A stretch of 64,000 nt of DNA from Lewinellaceae bacterium (GTDB lineage Bacteria > Bacteroidota > Bacteroidia > Chitinophagales > Saprospiraceae): positions 496,001 through 560,000 of the forward strand of contig JADJYW010000003.1 of the NCBI GenBank assembly GCA_016719605.1, written 5' to 3'. Of this stretch, positions 1-9,633 are shown in pieces. Under the pieces are notes generated by a model. That model did not search any database, was not told where the DNA came from, and saw only the letters and a program-made list of their open reading frames with translations. Position numbers and translations under genes: made by a program. Numbering within the stretch: the first letter of the stretch is position 1; each line of letters starts with the position of its first letter.

Positions 1-354
1 AGCGCCATTCCTTTTGAGGACAAACTGAGGCTTGCCGTTTTCATTAGTGGCGAAACAGCCATCAACAGGCTGTCTATCGTCACTACATTGGGCTACATCA
101 TTGCACAAACCAAGTTTAAAGAAGCCTCGCCATCCTTTCAGCAGCGGCTGGGTTTCAAATACTACTTTTATAAAAATGTATTTGCCGGGGTCAATGTACG
201 CGCGTATCAATTCCGGTCGGCAGACGCGCTTGAATTCAACATAGGGATGAGACGGTTTATCGGTAGTCATGGCCAACCCGGCGCTGTTCCGTTTAATCAG
301 GAAACAGATTTCACCTTCAGGCCCAACTTCGCCCCCTCCTCCAGCATACGCTGA
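1..354 (+). CDS. C-terminal end of an outer-membrane beta-barrel protein (partial)
   Basis: An open frame enters from the left edge and ends at TGA 352-354, giving 117 residues. The alternating hydrophobic and aromatic pattern, with YYFYKNVFAGVNVRAYQFRSAD and a strand ending in LEFNIGMRRF, is that of the last strands of a small outer-membrane barrel. Acyloxyacyl hydrolase (PagL-like) or another lipid-handling barrel is a possible family, but no catalytic motif lies in the visible part. The last 58 bp overlap the 3' end of the convergent cca gene. The final 28 residues after RRF are unlike a barrel end, so the true stop may have been lost by a small frameshift. Family assignment is weak. Confidence 0.5.
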   Translation, partial: SAIPFEDKLRLAVFISGETAINRLSIVTTLGYIIAQTKFKEASPSFQQRLGFKYYFYKNVFAGVNVRAYQFRSADALEFNIGMRRFIGSHGQPGAVPFNQETDFTFRPNFAPSSSIR

Positions 355-1721
355 AAACCCGCTTCATAATCGTTCGGAATGGTGCCTTCGAGCATGGCCT
401 CCCGCACAGCCGTTTTCACAATTCCCACCTCCTTCGACGGCGGGATGCCAAAGGTTTGCATGATAATATCGCCCGTAATCGGCGGCTGCCAGAGGCGCAG
501 GCGATCAGCGTCGGTCACTTCCGCCATACGTTCCTTGAGGTACTCGTAGCCCTCGAGGTAGCGGGCCATTTTGTTCGGATTTTTGGTGGTAATGTCCGAA
601 GCACACAGGAGCATGAGGTCTTCGATATCCGGCCCGGCATCGAACAGCAGGCGACGCACCGCGCTGTCGGTTACCTGTTCCTTCGTCAAGCTGATGGGAC
701 GCAAGTGCATACGCACCATTTTTTGCACATAGTCCATTTTGGTATCCAGTGGCAGCCGCAGGTTTCGGAAAATGCGCGGCACCATATTGGCCCCGAGCCA
801 TTCGTGCCCATGAAATGTCCAACCAATCTTGGGGTGGAATTTTTTGGTAGCCGGCTTGGCTATATCGTGCAACAGGGCCGACCAGCGCAGCCAGATATTA
901 TCGCTGCGGCGACACAGGTTGTCCAGCACTTCGAGCGTATGGTAAAAATTGTCTTTGTGCGCGCGACCCTCGCGGTCTTCCACACCTTGCAAAGCAGCCA
1001 CTTCGGGCAAAATAATCTGCAACAAACCGGTGTCAAACAAGAGGTTGAAGCCCGTGGAGGGCTTGGGCGTCATCAGTATTTTTTCCAACTCCGTGGTAAT
1101 GCGCTCCTTGGAAATGATGTGGATACGCTCCTTGTTTTCGGTGATTCCCGCGCGGGTATTTTTATCAATATAAAAACCGAGTTGGTTGGCGAAGCGAATG
1201 GCGCGCATCATGCGCAGCGGGTCGTCGGAAAAGGTCTTTCCCGGCTCCAGCGGCGTGCGAATGATTTTGCGCTCCAGGTGTTCCAGACCGTCAAAAGGGT
1301 CTATGATCTGGCCAAAATCTGCCTCGTTGAGGCTCACGGCAAGGGCGTTGATGGTGAAATCCCGGCGGTTCTGATCGTCCTCCAGCGAGCCTTGCTCCAC
1401 ATCGGGCTTGCGGCTGTCCGTGTGGTAACTTTCCTTGCGGGCGCCCACAAACTCGATTTCGATACCGTCGCAGCGCAGCATGGCGGTGCCAAATCGGCGA
1501 TAAACCACCACCTTGGGCGACGGCGTCAATTTGGACGCGAGGGTTTCAGCCAGTCGGATACCGTCGCCCACGCACACGATGTCAATGTCCTTGGTGGCCC
1601 TGCCCAGCAGCCGGTCGCGCACATAGCCGCCAACGACGTACGCCGGCACGCCAATCTGGCGGGCACTTTGTGCGACGAGGTCAAAAATTTTCCGCTCATG
1701 CGGAAGTATGGAAAAAAGCAT
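297..1721 (-). CDS. cca: CCA tRNA nucleotidyltransferase with HD domain
   Basis: This cytoplasmic enzyme adds or repairs the 3' CCA end of tRNAs using CTP and ATP. The 474-residue protein has the class II nucleotidyltransferase head near its N-terminus (VVGGYVRDRLLGR, then the metal-binding TKDIDIV), followed by the tRNA-binding region with RRDFTINALAV. An HD phosphohydrolase-type domain follows in the second half (LRWSALLHDIAKP). Length and order match the Bacteroidota HD-containing Cca family. It lies 33 bp downstream of dusB on the same strand, so the two tRNA-maturation genes probably form an operon. Its 3' end overlaps the convergent barrel gene. No defects are seen. Confidence 0.93.
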   Translation of the reverse strand: MLFSILPHERKIFDLVAQSARQIGVPAYVVGGYVRDRLLGRATKDIDIVCVGDGIRLAETLASKLTPSPKVVVYRRFGTAMLRCDGIEIEFVGARKESYHTDSRKPDVEQGSLEDDQNRRDFTINALAVSLNEADFGQIIDPFDGLEHLERKIIRTPLEPGKTFSDDPLRMMRAIRFANQLGFYIDKNTRAGITENKERIHIISKERITTELEKILMTPKPSTGFNLLFDTGLLQIILPEVAALQGVEDREGRAHKDNFYHTLEVLDNLCRRSDNIWLRWSALLHDIAKPATKKFHPKIGWTFHGHEWLGANMVPRIFRNLRLPLDTKMDYVQKMVRMHLRPISLTKEQVTDSAVRRLLFDAGPDIEDLMLLCASDITTKNPNKMARYLEGYEYLKERMAEVTDADRLRLWQPPITGDIIMQTFGIPPSKEVGIVKTAVREAMLEGTIPNDYEAGFQRMLEEGAKLGLKVKSVS

Positions 1722-1754
1722 TTGTTGATTGATTCGATTTTTCGATTGATCCGA

Positions 1755-2753
1755 TTACCCGGCCAGGATTCCCATCTCCCCGTACACTTCCTCGATTTCG
1801 TCCAACAGCCCGAACAGCACCTCCGGTTCCATCTCGGTTACGAGCCGGGCGCGATAGGGCTTGATGTTGGGCAGGTCGCGGAAATAGGGCGCATAGTGGC
1901 GGCGCATTTCGAGCACACCGAGTTTAAGACCTTTCCATGCAATACTGTCGGTGAGGTGCTGCCGGGCGGCCTGCACGCGCTCGGACACATCCGGGGGCGG
2001 CAGCAGTTCGCCGGTAGCGAAGTAGTGTTTGATCTCCCGAAAAATCCACGGGTAACCAATACTCGCCCGTCCGATCATGATGCCGTCGGCGCCGAAGCGG
2101 CGGCGGTAATCGAGGGCCTTTTCGGGCGAGTCTACATCGCCATTTCCGAAGACGGGGATCGTCATCCGCGGGTTTTCCTTGACCCGCGCGATCCAGCTCC
2201 AGTCGGCCTCGCCTTTGTACATCTGCACGCGGGTGCGGGCGTGGATGGTGAGCGCGGCGATGCCCACGTCTTGCAGCCGTTCGGCTACTTCCACGATGTT
2301 GATGGAGGCATCGTCCCAGCCCAGACGGGTCTTCACGGTGACGGGGCGTTTGGTACTTTTCACCACGGCTTCGGTAAGGCGCAGCATCTGGGGGATGTCG
2401 CGCAGCAGCCCGGCGCCGGCCATACGGCAGGCTACTTTGGCTACCGGGCAGCCGAAATTGATGTCAATAACATCCGGATTTTTACGCTCGATGATCTCGG
2501 CAGCCTCGATCATATTGTCCAGTTGGCCGCCGAAATACTGGATACCGATGGGCCGCTCGTAGTCGAAGATGTCTAATTTTTGAAAACTCTTCAGCGCGTC
2601 GTGTACCAAGCCGTCGGCACTGATAAACTCGGTATAAACCATGTCCGCGCCCTGCTCCTTGCAGAGTTTTCGGAACGGCGGGTCGCTCACGTCCTCCATG
2701 GGCGCCAGCAGCAAGGGGTACTCCCCCAGTTCGATATCTCCTATTTTGACCAT
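1755..2753 (-). CDS. dusB: tRNA-dihydrouridine synthase, DusB family
   Basis: FMN-dependent reductase that converts specific uridines in tRNA to dihydrouridine. The 332-residue TIM-barrel shows the FMN-site start (LLLAPMEDVSDPPFRKLC), the catalytic cysteine in INFGCPV (Cys102), VKTRLGWD, IHARTR and GADGIMIGRASIGYPWIF. I chose the ATG at 2753 because family members begin at this point. The open frame continues 53 codons further upstream, but those codons run through a dispersed palindrome and a TACCTTTG promoter box, so they are not coding. The gene is followed by cca on the same strand. Confidence 0.92.
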   Translation of the reverse strand: MVKIGDIELGEYPLLLAPMEDVSDPPFRKLCKEQGADMVYTEFISADGLVHDALKSFQKLDIFDYERPIGIQYFGGQLDNMIEAAEIIERKNPDVIDINFGCPVAKVACRMAGAGLLRDIPQMLRLTEAVVKSTKRPVTVKTRLGWDDASINIVEVAERLQDVGIAALTIHARTRVQMYKGEADWSWIARVKENPRMTIPVFGNGDVDSPEKALDYRRRFGADGIMIGRASIGYPWIFREIKHYFATGELLPPPDVSERVQAARQHLTDSIAWKGLKLGVLEMRRHYAPYFRDLPNIKPYRARLVTEMEPEVLFGLLDEIEEVYGEMGILAG

Positions 2754-2766
2754 AAAAATGCGGCGG

Positions 2767-2774
2767 CAAAGGTA
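2767..2774 (-). promoter_or_regulatory. Probable -7 promoter box for dusB-cca
   Basis: The minus strand reads TACCTTTG here, matching the Bacteroidota -7 consensus TAnnTTTG, 13 bp upstream of the dusB ATG. No good TTTG -33 box is seen 19 bp further upstream, so this is a half match. Confidence 0.45.
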
Positions 2775-2802
2775 GGGAAAAATCGAGGCGCGCGGCACTT
2801 CC

Positions 2803-2834
2803 AGACTTTTCAGGTTTTTAAACCTGGAAAGTCT
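2803..2834. repeat. Dispersed RAYT-type palindrome, copy A
   Basis: A 32-bp near-perfect palindrome: left arm AGACTTTTCAGG, right arm CCTGGAAAGTCT, with an A/T-rich centre and one mismatch. It lies between dusB and ppsA and is the only one of the seven copies in this window outside the CRISPR-Cas region. Confidence 0.85.
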
Positions 2835-2958
2835 AATGCCCAAAAAAATGCCCAAAAGCGCGTCTTTCCGTTCCGGTATGTCAATCCCCAGCCTGACAAA
2901 CGTCATCTGCACGCACTCGTTCCTGTAACCAACTTTGTTTTCCTAAAACAAAACAACC

Positions 2959-5349
2959 ATGGCTCCATTCATCAAAAATTTTTCGGAAATATCCATTCGC
3001 GACCTCGCGCTCGTCGGCGGGAAAAATGCCTCGCTGGGTGAAATGTTCTCCCAACTCACGCCCGGGGGAATCCTCGTGCCCGACGGTTTTGCCGTCACCG
3101 CAGCAGCGTACGATGCTTTTCTGCAAGAAAACCGGTTGCACAAACCACTGGACGACCTGCTCGGACAACTGGACAAAACCAATTTTTCAAATCTTGAAAT
3201 CATTGGTGCGCAGGCGCGTACGCTGATTCTGAACGCCAAACTGCCGGAACCTGTCGCCGCAGCTATCCGACAGGCTTATCAGGATTTGCGCGAACGCGAG
3301 GGCGCCGATATCTCGCTGGCCGTGCGCAGCAGCGCCACGGCGGAAGACCTGCCCACGGCCAGTTTTGCCGGCCGGCTGGAAAGTTTCCTCCACATCAGCG
3401 GCGAACAGGATTTGCTGGACGCTGTGCATCGCTGCTTCTCGTCCCTGTTCACCGACCGGGCCATCAAGTACCGCGAAGACCAGGGTTTTGGCAACATGGC
3501 CGTGGCGCTCTCCGTCGGTGTGCAAAAAATGGTGCGCTCCGACCTGGCGGCCTCCGGCGTGGCATTTACCCTCGACCCCGACACAGGTTTCGACAAGGTG
3601 GTGGTCATTGACAGCATTTACGGCCTCGGCGAAAATATCGTGCAGGGCCGCTCCACACCCGATGAGTTCGTGTTGTTCAAACCACACCTCCACACCGACT
3701 TTAACCCGATTATTCAGAAAAAAATCGGAGAAAAAGCGTGGACAATGACCTACGCCGAGGGTAGTTCATCCACCGAAACCGTCGTGAATACACCGACAGC
3801 CGCCGACAAACGTGATACATTCTCGCTTTCCGATGCCGATGTGGTCGCGCTAGGCCGCTGGTGCGCACAAATCGAAAAACACTACGACAAACCCATGGAC
3901 ATTGAGTGGGCGAAGGATGGCCAGTCGGGCAAACTCTACATTGTGCAGGCCCGCCCGGAAACCGTGCATGCGGGCAAAGCCAAGCGCTCCATCGTGCGGA
4001 CGTACCAAATCAAAACCAAAGGAAAGCAGCTCGCGGAAGGGATCGCCCTTGGCGATCAGATCGCTTTTGGTCGGGCCAGACTCCTGCGCACACCGCAGGA
4101 AGGCCACCTCTTGCAACAAGGCGAAGTGCTCGTGACAGACATTACCAATCCCGATTGGGACCCTATTCTGAAACGTGCCGCCGCCATCGTCACCAACAAG
4201 GGCGGGCGCACAAGCCATGCCGCCATTGTAGCCCGCGAACTCGGTACCGTAGCCATCGTAGGCTGCGGCGATGCGACGGATAAAATTCACGACGGAGACC
4301 TCATCACGGTCAGTTGTGCTGAAGGGAAAAACGGATTTATCTATGCCGGCAAAGCGGAATGGACGGAGTCGGAAAAGGATATTTCCAACCTGCCGATGCC
4401 CCGAACGGCGCCTATGCTCATCCTGGGCGACCCGTCGCTGGCGTTCAAACAATCCTTTCTGCCCAACCGCGGCGTGGGGCTGCTGCGCATGGAATTTCTC
4501 ATCACACACCACATTTCGGTACACCCGCTGGCACTCACCCGTTTCGAGCAGATTTCAAACCCGGCAGTACGCAAAGAGATAAACTACCGCACCCGCCACT
4601 ACCGCGACAAGAAGGATTATTTCGTGGATAGACTTGCCCAGGGCGTAGCCACCATCGCCGCGGCATTCCACCCGCACGACGTAATCGTGCGCATGAGCGA
4701 TTTCAAAAGCAACGAATACGCCAACCTGATCGGCGGGCGGCAATTTGAGCCGACGGAGGAAAATCCCATGATCGGGTTCCGGGGTGCCTCGCGCTACTAT
4801 TCGCCCCTGTACAAGGACGGTTTTGCGCTCGAATGCAAAGCGATGAAACGGGTTCGCGACGAAATGGGCTTCACCAACGTAAAACTGATGATCCCCTTCT
4901 GTCGCACCGTTGAGGAAGGCAAACAGGTGGTGGCGACTATGCAGGAATTCGGGCTGGAGCAGGGCCAAAATGGCCTCGAAATTTATGTCATGGTGGAAAT
5001 ACCGAGCAATGTGCTGCTGGCCGAACAGTTTGCCGACGTGTTCGACGGCTTCTCGATTGGTTCCAACGACCTCACCCAACTGACCCTTGGCCTCGACCGC
5101 GATTCGGCACTTGTGAGCAATTTGTTCAATGAAAAAAATCCGGCTGTGATGCAACTCATTGCCATGGCCATCCGCACGGCTCGCCAAAAAGGGATCAAGA
5201 TCGGCCTCTGCGGCCAAGCCCCCAGCGACATGCCGGAGTTCGCACAATTTCTTGTGAATGAGGGCATCAACAGTATTTCATTCAATGCCGATGCCTTGCT
5301 GAAAGGCATAGAGAATATGAACGCAGCGGAAGAGCAAAAGGCAAGTTAG
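2959..5349 (+). CDS. ppsA: Phosphoenolpyruvate synthase
   Basis: Makes PEP from pyruvate and ATP (AMP and phosphate released) for gluconeogenesis in the cytoplasm. The 796-residue length is close to E. coli PpsA. An N-terminal ATP-grasp PPDK domain (LVGGKNASLGEMF, AVRSSATAEDLP, GLGENIVQGRSTPDEF) is followed by the swivelling phosphohistidine domain with GGRTSHAAIVARELG (catalytic His420). The C-terminal TIM-barrel PEP-binding domain has IGSNDLTQLTLGLDRD and the catalytic cysteine in GLCGQAPSD (near residue 751). The ATG follows a purine-rich A-tract. The stop TAG coincides with the left boundary of a MITE, described separately. No frame damage. Confidence 0.95.
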   Translation: MAPFIKNFSEISIRDLALVGGKNASLGEMFSQLTPGGILVPDGFAVTAAAYDAFLQENRLHKPLDDLLGQLDKTNFSNLEIIGAQARTLILNAKLPEPVAAAIRQAYQDLREREGADISLAVRSSATAEDLPTASFAGRLESFLHISGEQDLLDAVHRCFSSLFTDRAIKYREDQGFGNMAVALSVGVQKMVRSDLAASGVAFTLDPDTGFDKVVVIDSIYGLGENIVQGRSTPDEFVLFKPHLHTDFNPIIQKKIGEKAWTMTYAEGSSSTETVVNTPTAADKRDTFSLSDADVVALGRWCAQIEKHYDKPMDIEWAKDGQSGKLYIVQARPETVHAGKAKRSIVRTYQIKTKGKQLAEGIALGDQIAFGRARLLRTPQEGHLLQQGEVLVTDITNPDWDPILKRAAAIVTNKGGRTSHAAIVARELGTVAIVGCGDATDKIHDGDLITVSCAEGKNGFIYAGKAEWTESEKDISNLPMPRTAPMLILGDPSLAFKQSFLPNRGVGLLRMEFLITHHISVHPLALTRFEQISNPAVRKEINYRTRHYRDKKDYFVDRLAQGVATIAAAFHPHDVIVRMSDFKSNEYANLIGGRQFEPTEENPMIGFRGASRYYSPLYKDGFALECKAMKRVRDEMGFTNVKLMIPFCRTVEEGKQVVATMQEFGLEQGQNGLEIYVMVEIPSNVLLAEQFADVFDGFSIGSNDLTQLTLGLDRDSALVSNLFNEKNPAVMQLIAMAIRTARQKGIKIGLCGQAPSDMPEFAQFLVNEGINSISFNADALLKGIENMNAAEEQKAS

Positions 5350-5508
5350 AGCGTGTTTAAAATTTAGTCGCTGGGCTACGGACGGCCAATTTCATTTCTA
5401 TACTCGTTAAAATTTTCGCCGTAGGCACCTGGCTACGGCTGCAAATTTTGCCTCAATAGAAACAAAATTTGCTCGCCCTCGCTCCAGCACTAAAATTTAA
5501 ACACGCTC
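5349..5508. mobile_element. 160-bp MITE with terminal inverted repeats and TTA target duplication
   Basis: Ends are inverted repeats of about 20 bp (left GAGCGTGTTTAAAATTTAG, right its near-complement ending CACGCTC). The element is flanked on both sides by TTA (5346-5348 and 5509-5511), the size and sequence of target duplication made by IS5-type elements (established for parts of that family). It has no coding capacity. The interior carries an imperfect inverted repeat around GGCTACGG and TGGCTACGGC. It sits exactly between the convergent stop codons of ppsA and the response-regulator remnant. Confidence 0.8.
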
Positions 5509-5933
5509 TTAGCAACGGGCAAAGCGCAAAAAGCAGCCCGACAGGTTTTTCACCGCCCAGAGGAGCAGCGCGTTTTTCTCGGCGGGTAAATCCAGTTTTT
5601 TCATGATGCTGGAGCGGTGGTTTTCTACGGTTTTTCGGAGATGAAGAGCATGCCGGCAATCTCTTTGGAGGTGTGTTGCCGGCCGATGAGTTCCACTATT
5701 TTTTTCTCGGCAAACGTGAGTTTGTCCAACAGGTTGTCGCCGGCGTGATCGGTGTTCATGTTTAGTTTGGCCGTCAGTTCCGGGCTGAACCAGGTTTCGT
5801 TGTTCAGAACGGCCTTGATGCATGTTTCCAGCACATCGGTGGAAAACTCCTTGAGCACATAGCCTTTCACGCCCAGTGCTTTGGCGCGGTGGAAAATGGA
5901 AACTTCGTTGTGCATGGTGAGCAGGATAACCCG
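5509..5933 (-). pseudogene. Response regulator (NarL/FixJ type), truncated and frameshifted
   Basis: What remains is the second half of a receiver domain (TRVILLTMHNEVSIF, LGVKGYVLKEFS) and a LuxR-type helix-turn-helix (TSKEIAGMLFISEK, then TVENHRSSIMKKL in another frame). The start and the phosphorylated aspartate are missing because the sequence switches at the 8-bp palindrome ACCCGGGT (5929-5936) to an unrelated plus-strand gene. A second defect is one missing A in an A-run at 5631-5635, which moves the HTH out of frame. The stop TAA (rc of TTA at 5509-5511) lies in the target duplication of the adjacent MITE. Real decay and assembly error are both possible. Confidence 0.75.
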
Positions 5934-6893
5934 GGTTGCTACCGACAACTGCACGCTCTACCCCACCGTCGTATACAACGGCCAAACCAAAACCAACGGC
6001 GCCTGCGCCAATGCCTACACCCTCACCCGCCGCTGGACCGCCTCCGACAACTGCGGCAACACCCGCTCGATTTCGCAGCGAATCACCGTGGTGGACAGCG
6101 GCAAACCGGTACTCAACGTACCGCCCAACGTGACCATCGCCTGCAATGCCACGCCACCGGCGGTAGGAACCCCCACTGCCTCCGACGGCTGTGGCGGCAA
6201 TGTGACCATCGCCTACCTCGGCCAAAGTACCGTGAGCGGCGCTTGCCCGGGTAGTTACCAACTCCGGCGCACCTGGCGGGCTACTGACGTGTGCGGCAAC
6301 AGCACGGCCGCCACGCAGACTATTCAGGTGCAGGATACCGGCACGCCGGCATTTACATCCGTACCGGCACCGGTGACTATTTCGTGCAACCAGCCTTTGC
6401 CGCCGTTGCTCAATCCCACCGCCACCGACAATTGCGGCGGTTATGTGCAAATCACCTTTCTGGGTAATGTGGCATCGGGCAGTGGTTGCGCAAACGACTA
6501 CACCGTCACGCGCACCTGGCGGGCAGCAGATTTGTGCGGGAACACCGCGACGGCAACGCAGGTGATAACCGTGTTGGGGAACAATTTCGGCGAGGAAGGC
6601 GCGGAAGACCGGGCGAATGGCACACCACTCAAAACTCAAAACTCGTAACTGTCAACCCGAACCCAACCACCGACCATATCCGGCTCGACCTGACGGATTT
6701 CGCGGGTGAGGCGGTGACGATTTCAATTTTTGAGGAACAGGGTCAGTTGGTTTGGGAAAACCGGATACCGGCTGTGGAAGATTTGCAGTTGCATATCAGC
6801 CTGCGCGAGGCGGGTGCTGCGGCGGGGATGTATACCATCCGTGTGCACTCGACGAGTGGGAGCGTAGCGACTCGGGTGGTGGTGGTGGATTGA
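5934..6893 (+). pseudogene. HYR-like repeat surface protein with T9SS sorting domain, broken
   Basis: Plus-strand coding sequence without its own start. Three repeats of about 80 residues, each with TATDNC or ASDGCGG and TRTWRAxDxCGN cysteine patterns, resemble the HYR/Ig-like repeats of large secreted Bacteroidota proteins. They run in one frame to a stop at 6648. In another frame a typical type IX secretion C-terminal domain follows (PNPTTDHIRLDL, then GMYTIRVHS, ending VATRVVVVD at 6893). The frame change is near a repeated ACTCAAAACTC tract at about 6630-6650. The N-terminus was lost at the junction with the response regulator at about 5934. Presumed exported adhesin or structural protein; no specific function can be given. 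Confidence 0.7.
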
Positions 6894-6915
6894 GTTGCAG
6901 GATTTTTTCTATAAC

Positions 6916-9151
6916 CTATTCCATGATAAAACTGCGCACCTGTACCGTTCCGCTCGTGTTGTGCCGCTGCCCCGGCTGGCCGCCGCCGATACTCAGAACG
7001 ACTTTCCCTTTGGGGGCATAAAATTGGCCCCGGGCATCCACCAGCGACAGGTCTTCGGGCGTCAGCGTAAACGCTACCTTCCGGCTTTCTCCGGCCCGCA
7101 GGGCAATGCGCTGAAAACCTTTCAAGGCCCGGATGGGCGCTTTCCCCGGCGCACCGGGGTACGAAAGATAGAGCTGCACCACCTCCTCGCCGTCTATTTT
7201 TCCAGTATTCTTCACCGTAACGGAAACGGTGAGCGGGTTCCCTGCAGCCACCGTGCGCGGCACGTTGAGCCGGCTGTATCGGAATGTGGTGAAACTCAGT
7301 CCGTAGCCGAACGGGTACAAGGGCACTCCCCGGAAATACCGGTAGGTGCGGTTGGCCATGTCGTAGTTTTTGATATCCGGCAGGTCGGCATCGCTGCGGT
7401 AAAACGTGACCGGCAAACGGCCTGCCGGGTTGTAGTCGCCAAACAGCACATCAGCGATGGCTGTACCGGCGCTTTGTCCGCCATACCAGGCATTCAAAAT
7501 AGCCGGAATGTTTTCATCCGCCCAAGGCATGGCTATGGCGCTGCCGGTCATCAACACAAAAATGACCGGTTTTCCGGTGGCTTTCAGGTGCCTGAGCAGT
7601 TCGGTTTGTGTTTCCGGCAGGTGAATCGTCGTTCGGTCGCCTCCGCTGAAACCCTTGATTTCCACTTTCAGCGCCTCGCCTTCCAGTTGCGGCGATATCC
7701 CGCCGGCGAAAATAATCACATCCGCATCGTGCATACGTCGGGCCAAATCGCTGAAATCAGTCCGGAGTTTATCGTCCACGCTGTCCCGGGTGAACGGAAT
7801 GGCCTCCTCGTAAACGACCTCTGTATCCGCCCCGACCTTGTCCCGGATGCCTTGCAACACGGAAACCACGCGGGAGGGCGTGCCGTTGTAATTGCCCAGC
7901 AAGACAGTGGTGTCGGCAGCATTTGGGCCTAAAACCGTAATTTTTTTCAATTTTTTACCCAGCGGCAAGGTGTTGTTTTCATTTTTCAAAAGCACGATGG
8001 ACTGCCGGGCCATTTTCAGCGCATGCGCCTGGTGGGCGGGGGCTTCCAGCACCGATTCCGGCGTTTGGGCATACGGTACCATGGAAACCGGATCGAACAT
8101 CCCCAGGCGCAAGCGGATCATAAACAGCCGGCGGAGGGACGCATCCAAATCTGCTTCCTGAACCAGACCAGTTTTTGCAGCATCAAGCAGGGTTTTATAC
8201 GTCGATTCCCACACTCCACGTCCGTGCCGTGGAGCAGGGCATCCACCGCCGAATGCAGGGCGTCGGGGTGGGTTTTGTGGTAACCGTAAAAATCAGCCAC
8301 CGCCCAGCAATCGCTGACGGCATAGCCCGTGAAGTTCCATTGCTTGCGCAAAATGTCGTTCATCAGCAGGTCATTGGCGCAGCAAGGTTGCGTGCGGTAG
8401 GCATTGTATGCGCACATTACTCCGGCTACACCTGCCTTTGTAACCAATGCCCGAAACGCCGGCAGATAGGTATCCCAGAGGTCGTAGTCGGAGGTATTGA
8501 AATTGTCGGAATGGCGCGTCAGTTCGGGGCCGCTGTGTACGGCAAAATGTTTGGCGCAGGCGGCCGCTTTCAGGTATTTGGGGTCATCGCCCTGCAAACC
8601 CTGCACGAACGCAGTGCCGAGTACGGCCGTCAGGAACGGGTCTTCGCCGTAGGTTTCCTGTCCGCGGCCCCAGCGCGGGTCCCGAAAGATGTTGATATTG
8701 GGCGTCCAGTAGGTCAGCCCGAGGTATTCCTCGTGGGTGCGACCCAGGGCGATGGCTTTGTTTTGAATAGCGCGACCTTCCAGCGCCGTGTAGTGCGCCA
8801 TCATTTTGAGCGACGCGGTATCCCAGGTAGCGGCCATGCCGATGGCTTGCGGAAGGACGTGACGGGAAACGGCGTGCGGGCCACGCCGTGCAGCGCCTCG
8901 TTCCACCAGTTGTAGGCCGGTATTCCGAACCGCGGGATTGCCGGCGCGGCGTGCAGCATCTGCGCTACTTTTTCGTCCAGCGTGAGCCTGCCGACGATAT
9001 CGTCGGCGCGTTGCTGGAACGTCAGATTGGTGTCCCAAAAGGGGATATTTTTGTTCGCTTGTGCAAAAACAGCCGATCCGGCCATCATGCCGATTGCGAT
9101 CAAAACGGTTTTCAAAAAGGGTATTGGGTGTGGAAAAAAACGGAACATCAT
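6916..9151 (-). pseudogene. Glycoside hydrolase family 3 (beta-glucosidase/xylosidase type), two frameshifts
   Basis: Secreted exo-acting glycosidase. From ATG 9151 the frame begins with a signal peptide ending near GSAVFAQ, then the GH3 N-terminal barrel (VAQMLHAAPAIPRFGIPAYNWWNEALHG, continuing in a second frame with DPRWGRGQETYGEDPFL, AAACAKHFAVHSGPE and GYAVSDCWAVADFY). The aspartate in SDCW is the expected nucleophile. The C-terminal (alpha/beta)6 sandwich and Fn3-like domain (NNTLPLGKKLKKITVLGPNA, PLYPFGYGLSFTTF) lie in a third frame from about 8210 to the stop at 6916. Frameshifts are near 8855 and 8210. All domains remain, so one-base consensus errors are plausible; total length, about 744 codons, is normal for the family. 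Confidence 0.8.
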
Positions 9152-9196
9152 GCGTGTGGTTTGGGGGCCTAAGGTAGGCCAATCACCACATTCGCC

Positions 9197-9619
9197 CTAC
9201 CCCGCCTTAATGTAGGCCCACTTCTTCCGCTGCTTTTTCACGATTTCGATGATGCCTGCCGGTACAGTACGCACCTCGGACATCAGTTCGGAGCGGTTGA
9301 TTTTGCGCTCGCGCAGGGTGTTTTCACAGCCGACAAAATCTACGCCTCGGGCTTTCAAGTCGCGAATACCGGCAGCTTGCTGGGTTTTTTCGGTCACAAG
9401 GAAATAGATACCCATGCCGTGACACACGACTTCGATCCGGGATTTTGGCGCTGCATGGAGCAGGTTGTTTAGTTGTTTGACGAGCGCCTTGTGGGCCAGC
9501 GTGTCGCCGGAAGTCAGGTGGAAAACAATCTGGTAGCGCGTGTTATCCACAGCATCCGTTTGGGCTGAAATGGTGGAAAACGAGAGCACGAAAGCGAATA
9601 GCGGAAGTATAAATTTCAT
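9197..9619 (-). CDS. DsrE-family protein with signal peptide
   Basis: A 140-residue protein beginning with a signal peptide (MKFILPLFAFVLSFSTISAQ) followed by a DsrE/DsrF-like fold (RYQIVFHLTSGD, IEVVCHGMGIYFL, GVDFVGCENTLRERKI). The single conserved cysteine in VGCENTL is where sulfur carriers of this family bind persulfide (established for family members, inferred here). I chose the ATG at 9619 because it opens the signal peptide; the frame extends 27 codons upstream without support. It is last in a minus-strand run with the SoxB-like and TsdA-like genes, which suggests a role in periplasmic sulfur transfer. Confidence 0.8.
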   Translation of the reverse strand: MKFILPLFAFVLSFSTISAQTDAVDNTRYQIVFHLTSGDTLAHKALVKQLNNLLHAAPKSRIEVVCHGMGIYFLVTEKTQQAAGIRDLKARGVDFVGCENTLRERKINRSELMSEVRTVPAGIIEIVKKQRKKWAYIKAG

Positions 9620-9633
9620 CTTAAAAAATTTTA

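Noticed and set aside
456..2576. A 706-codon plus-strand open frame opposite cca and dusB
   Set aside because: It is the antisense shadow of two well-supported genes on the minus strand; its translation has no domain features.
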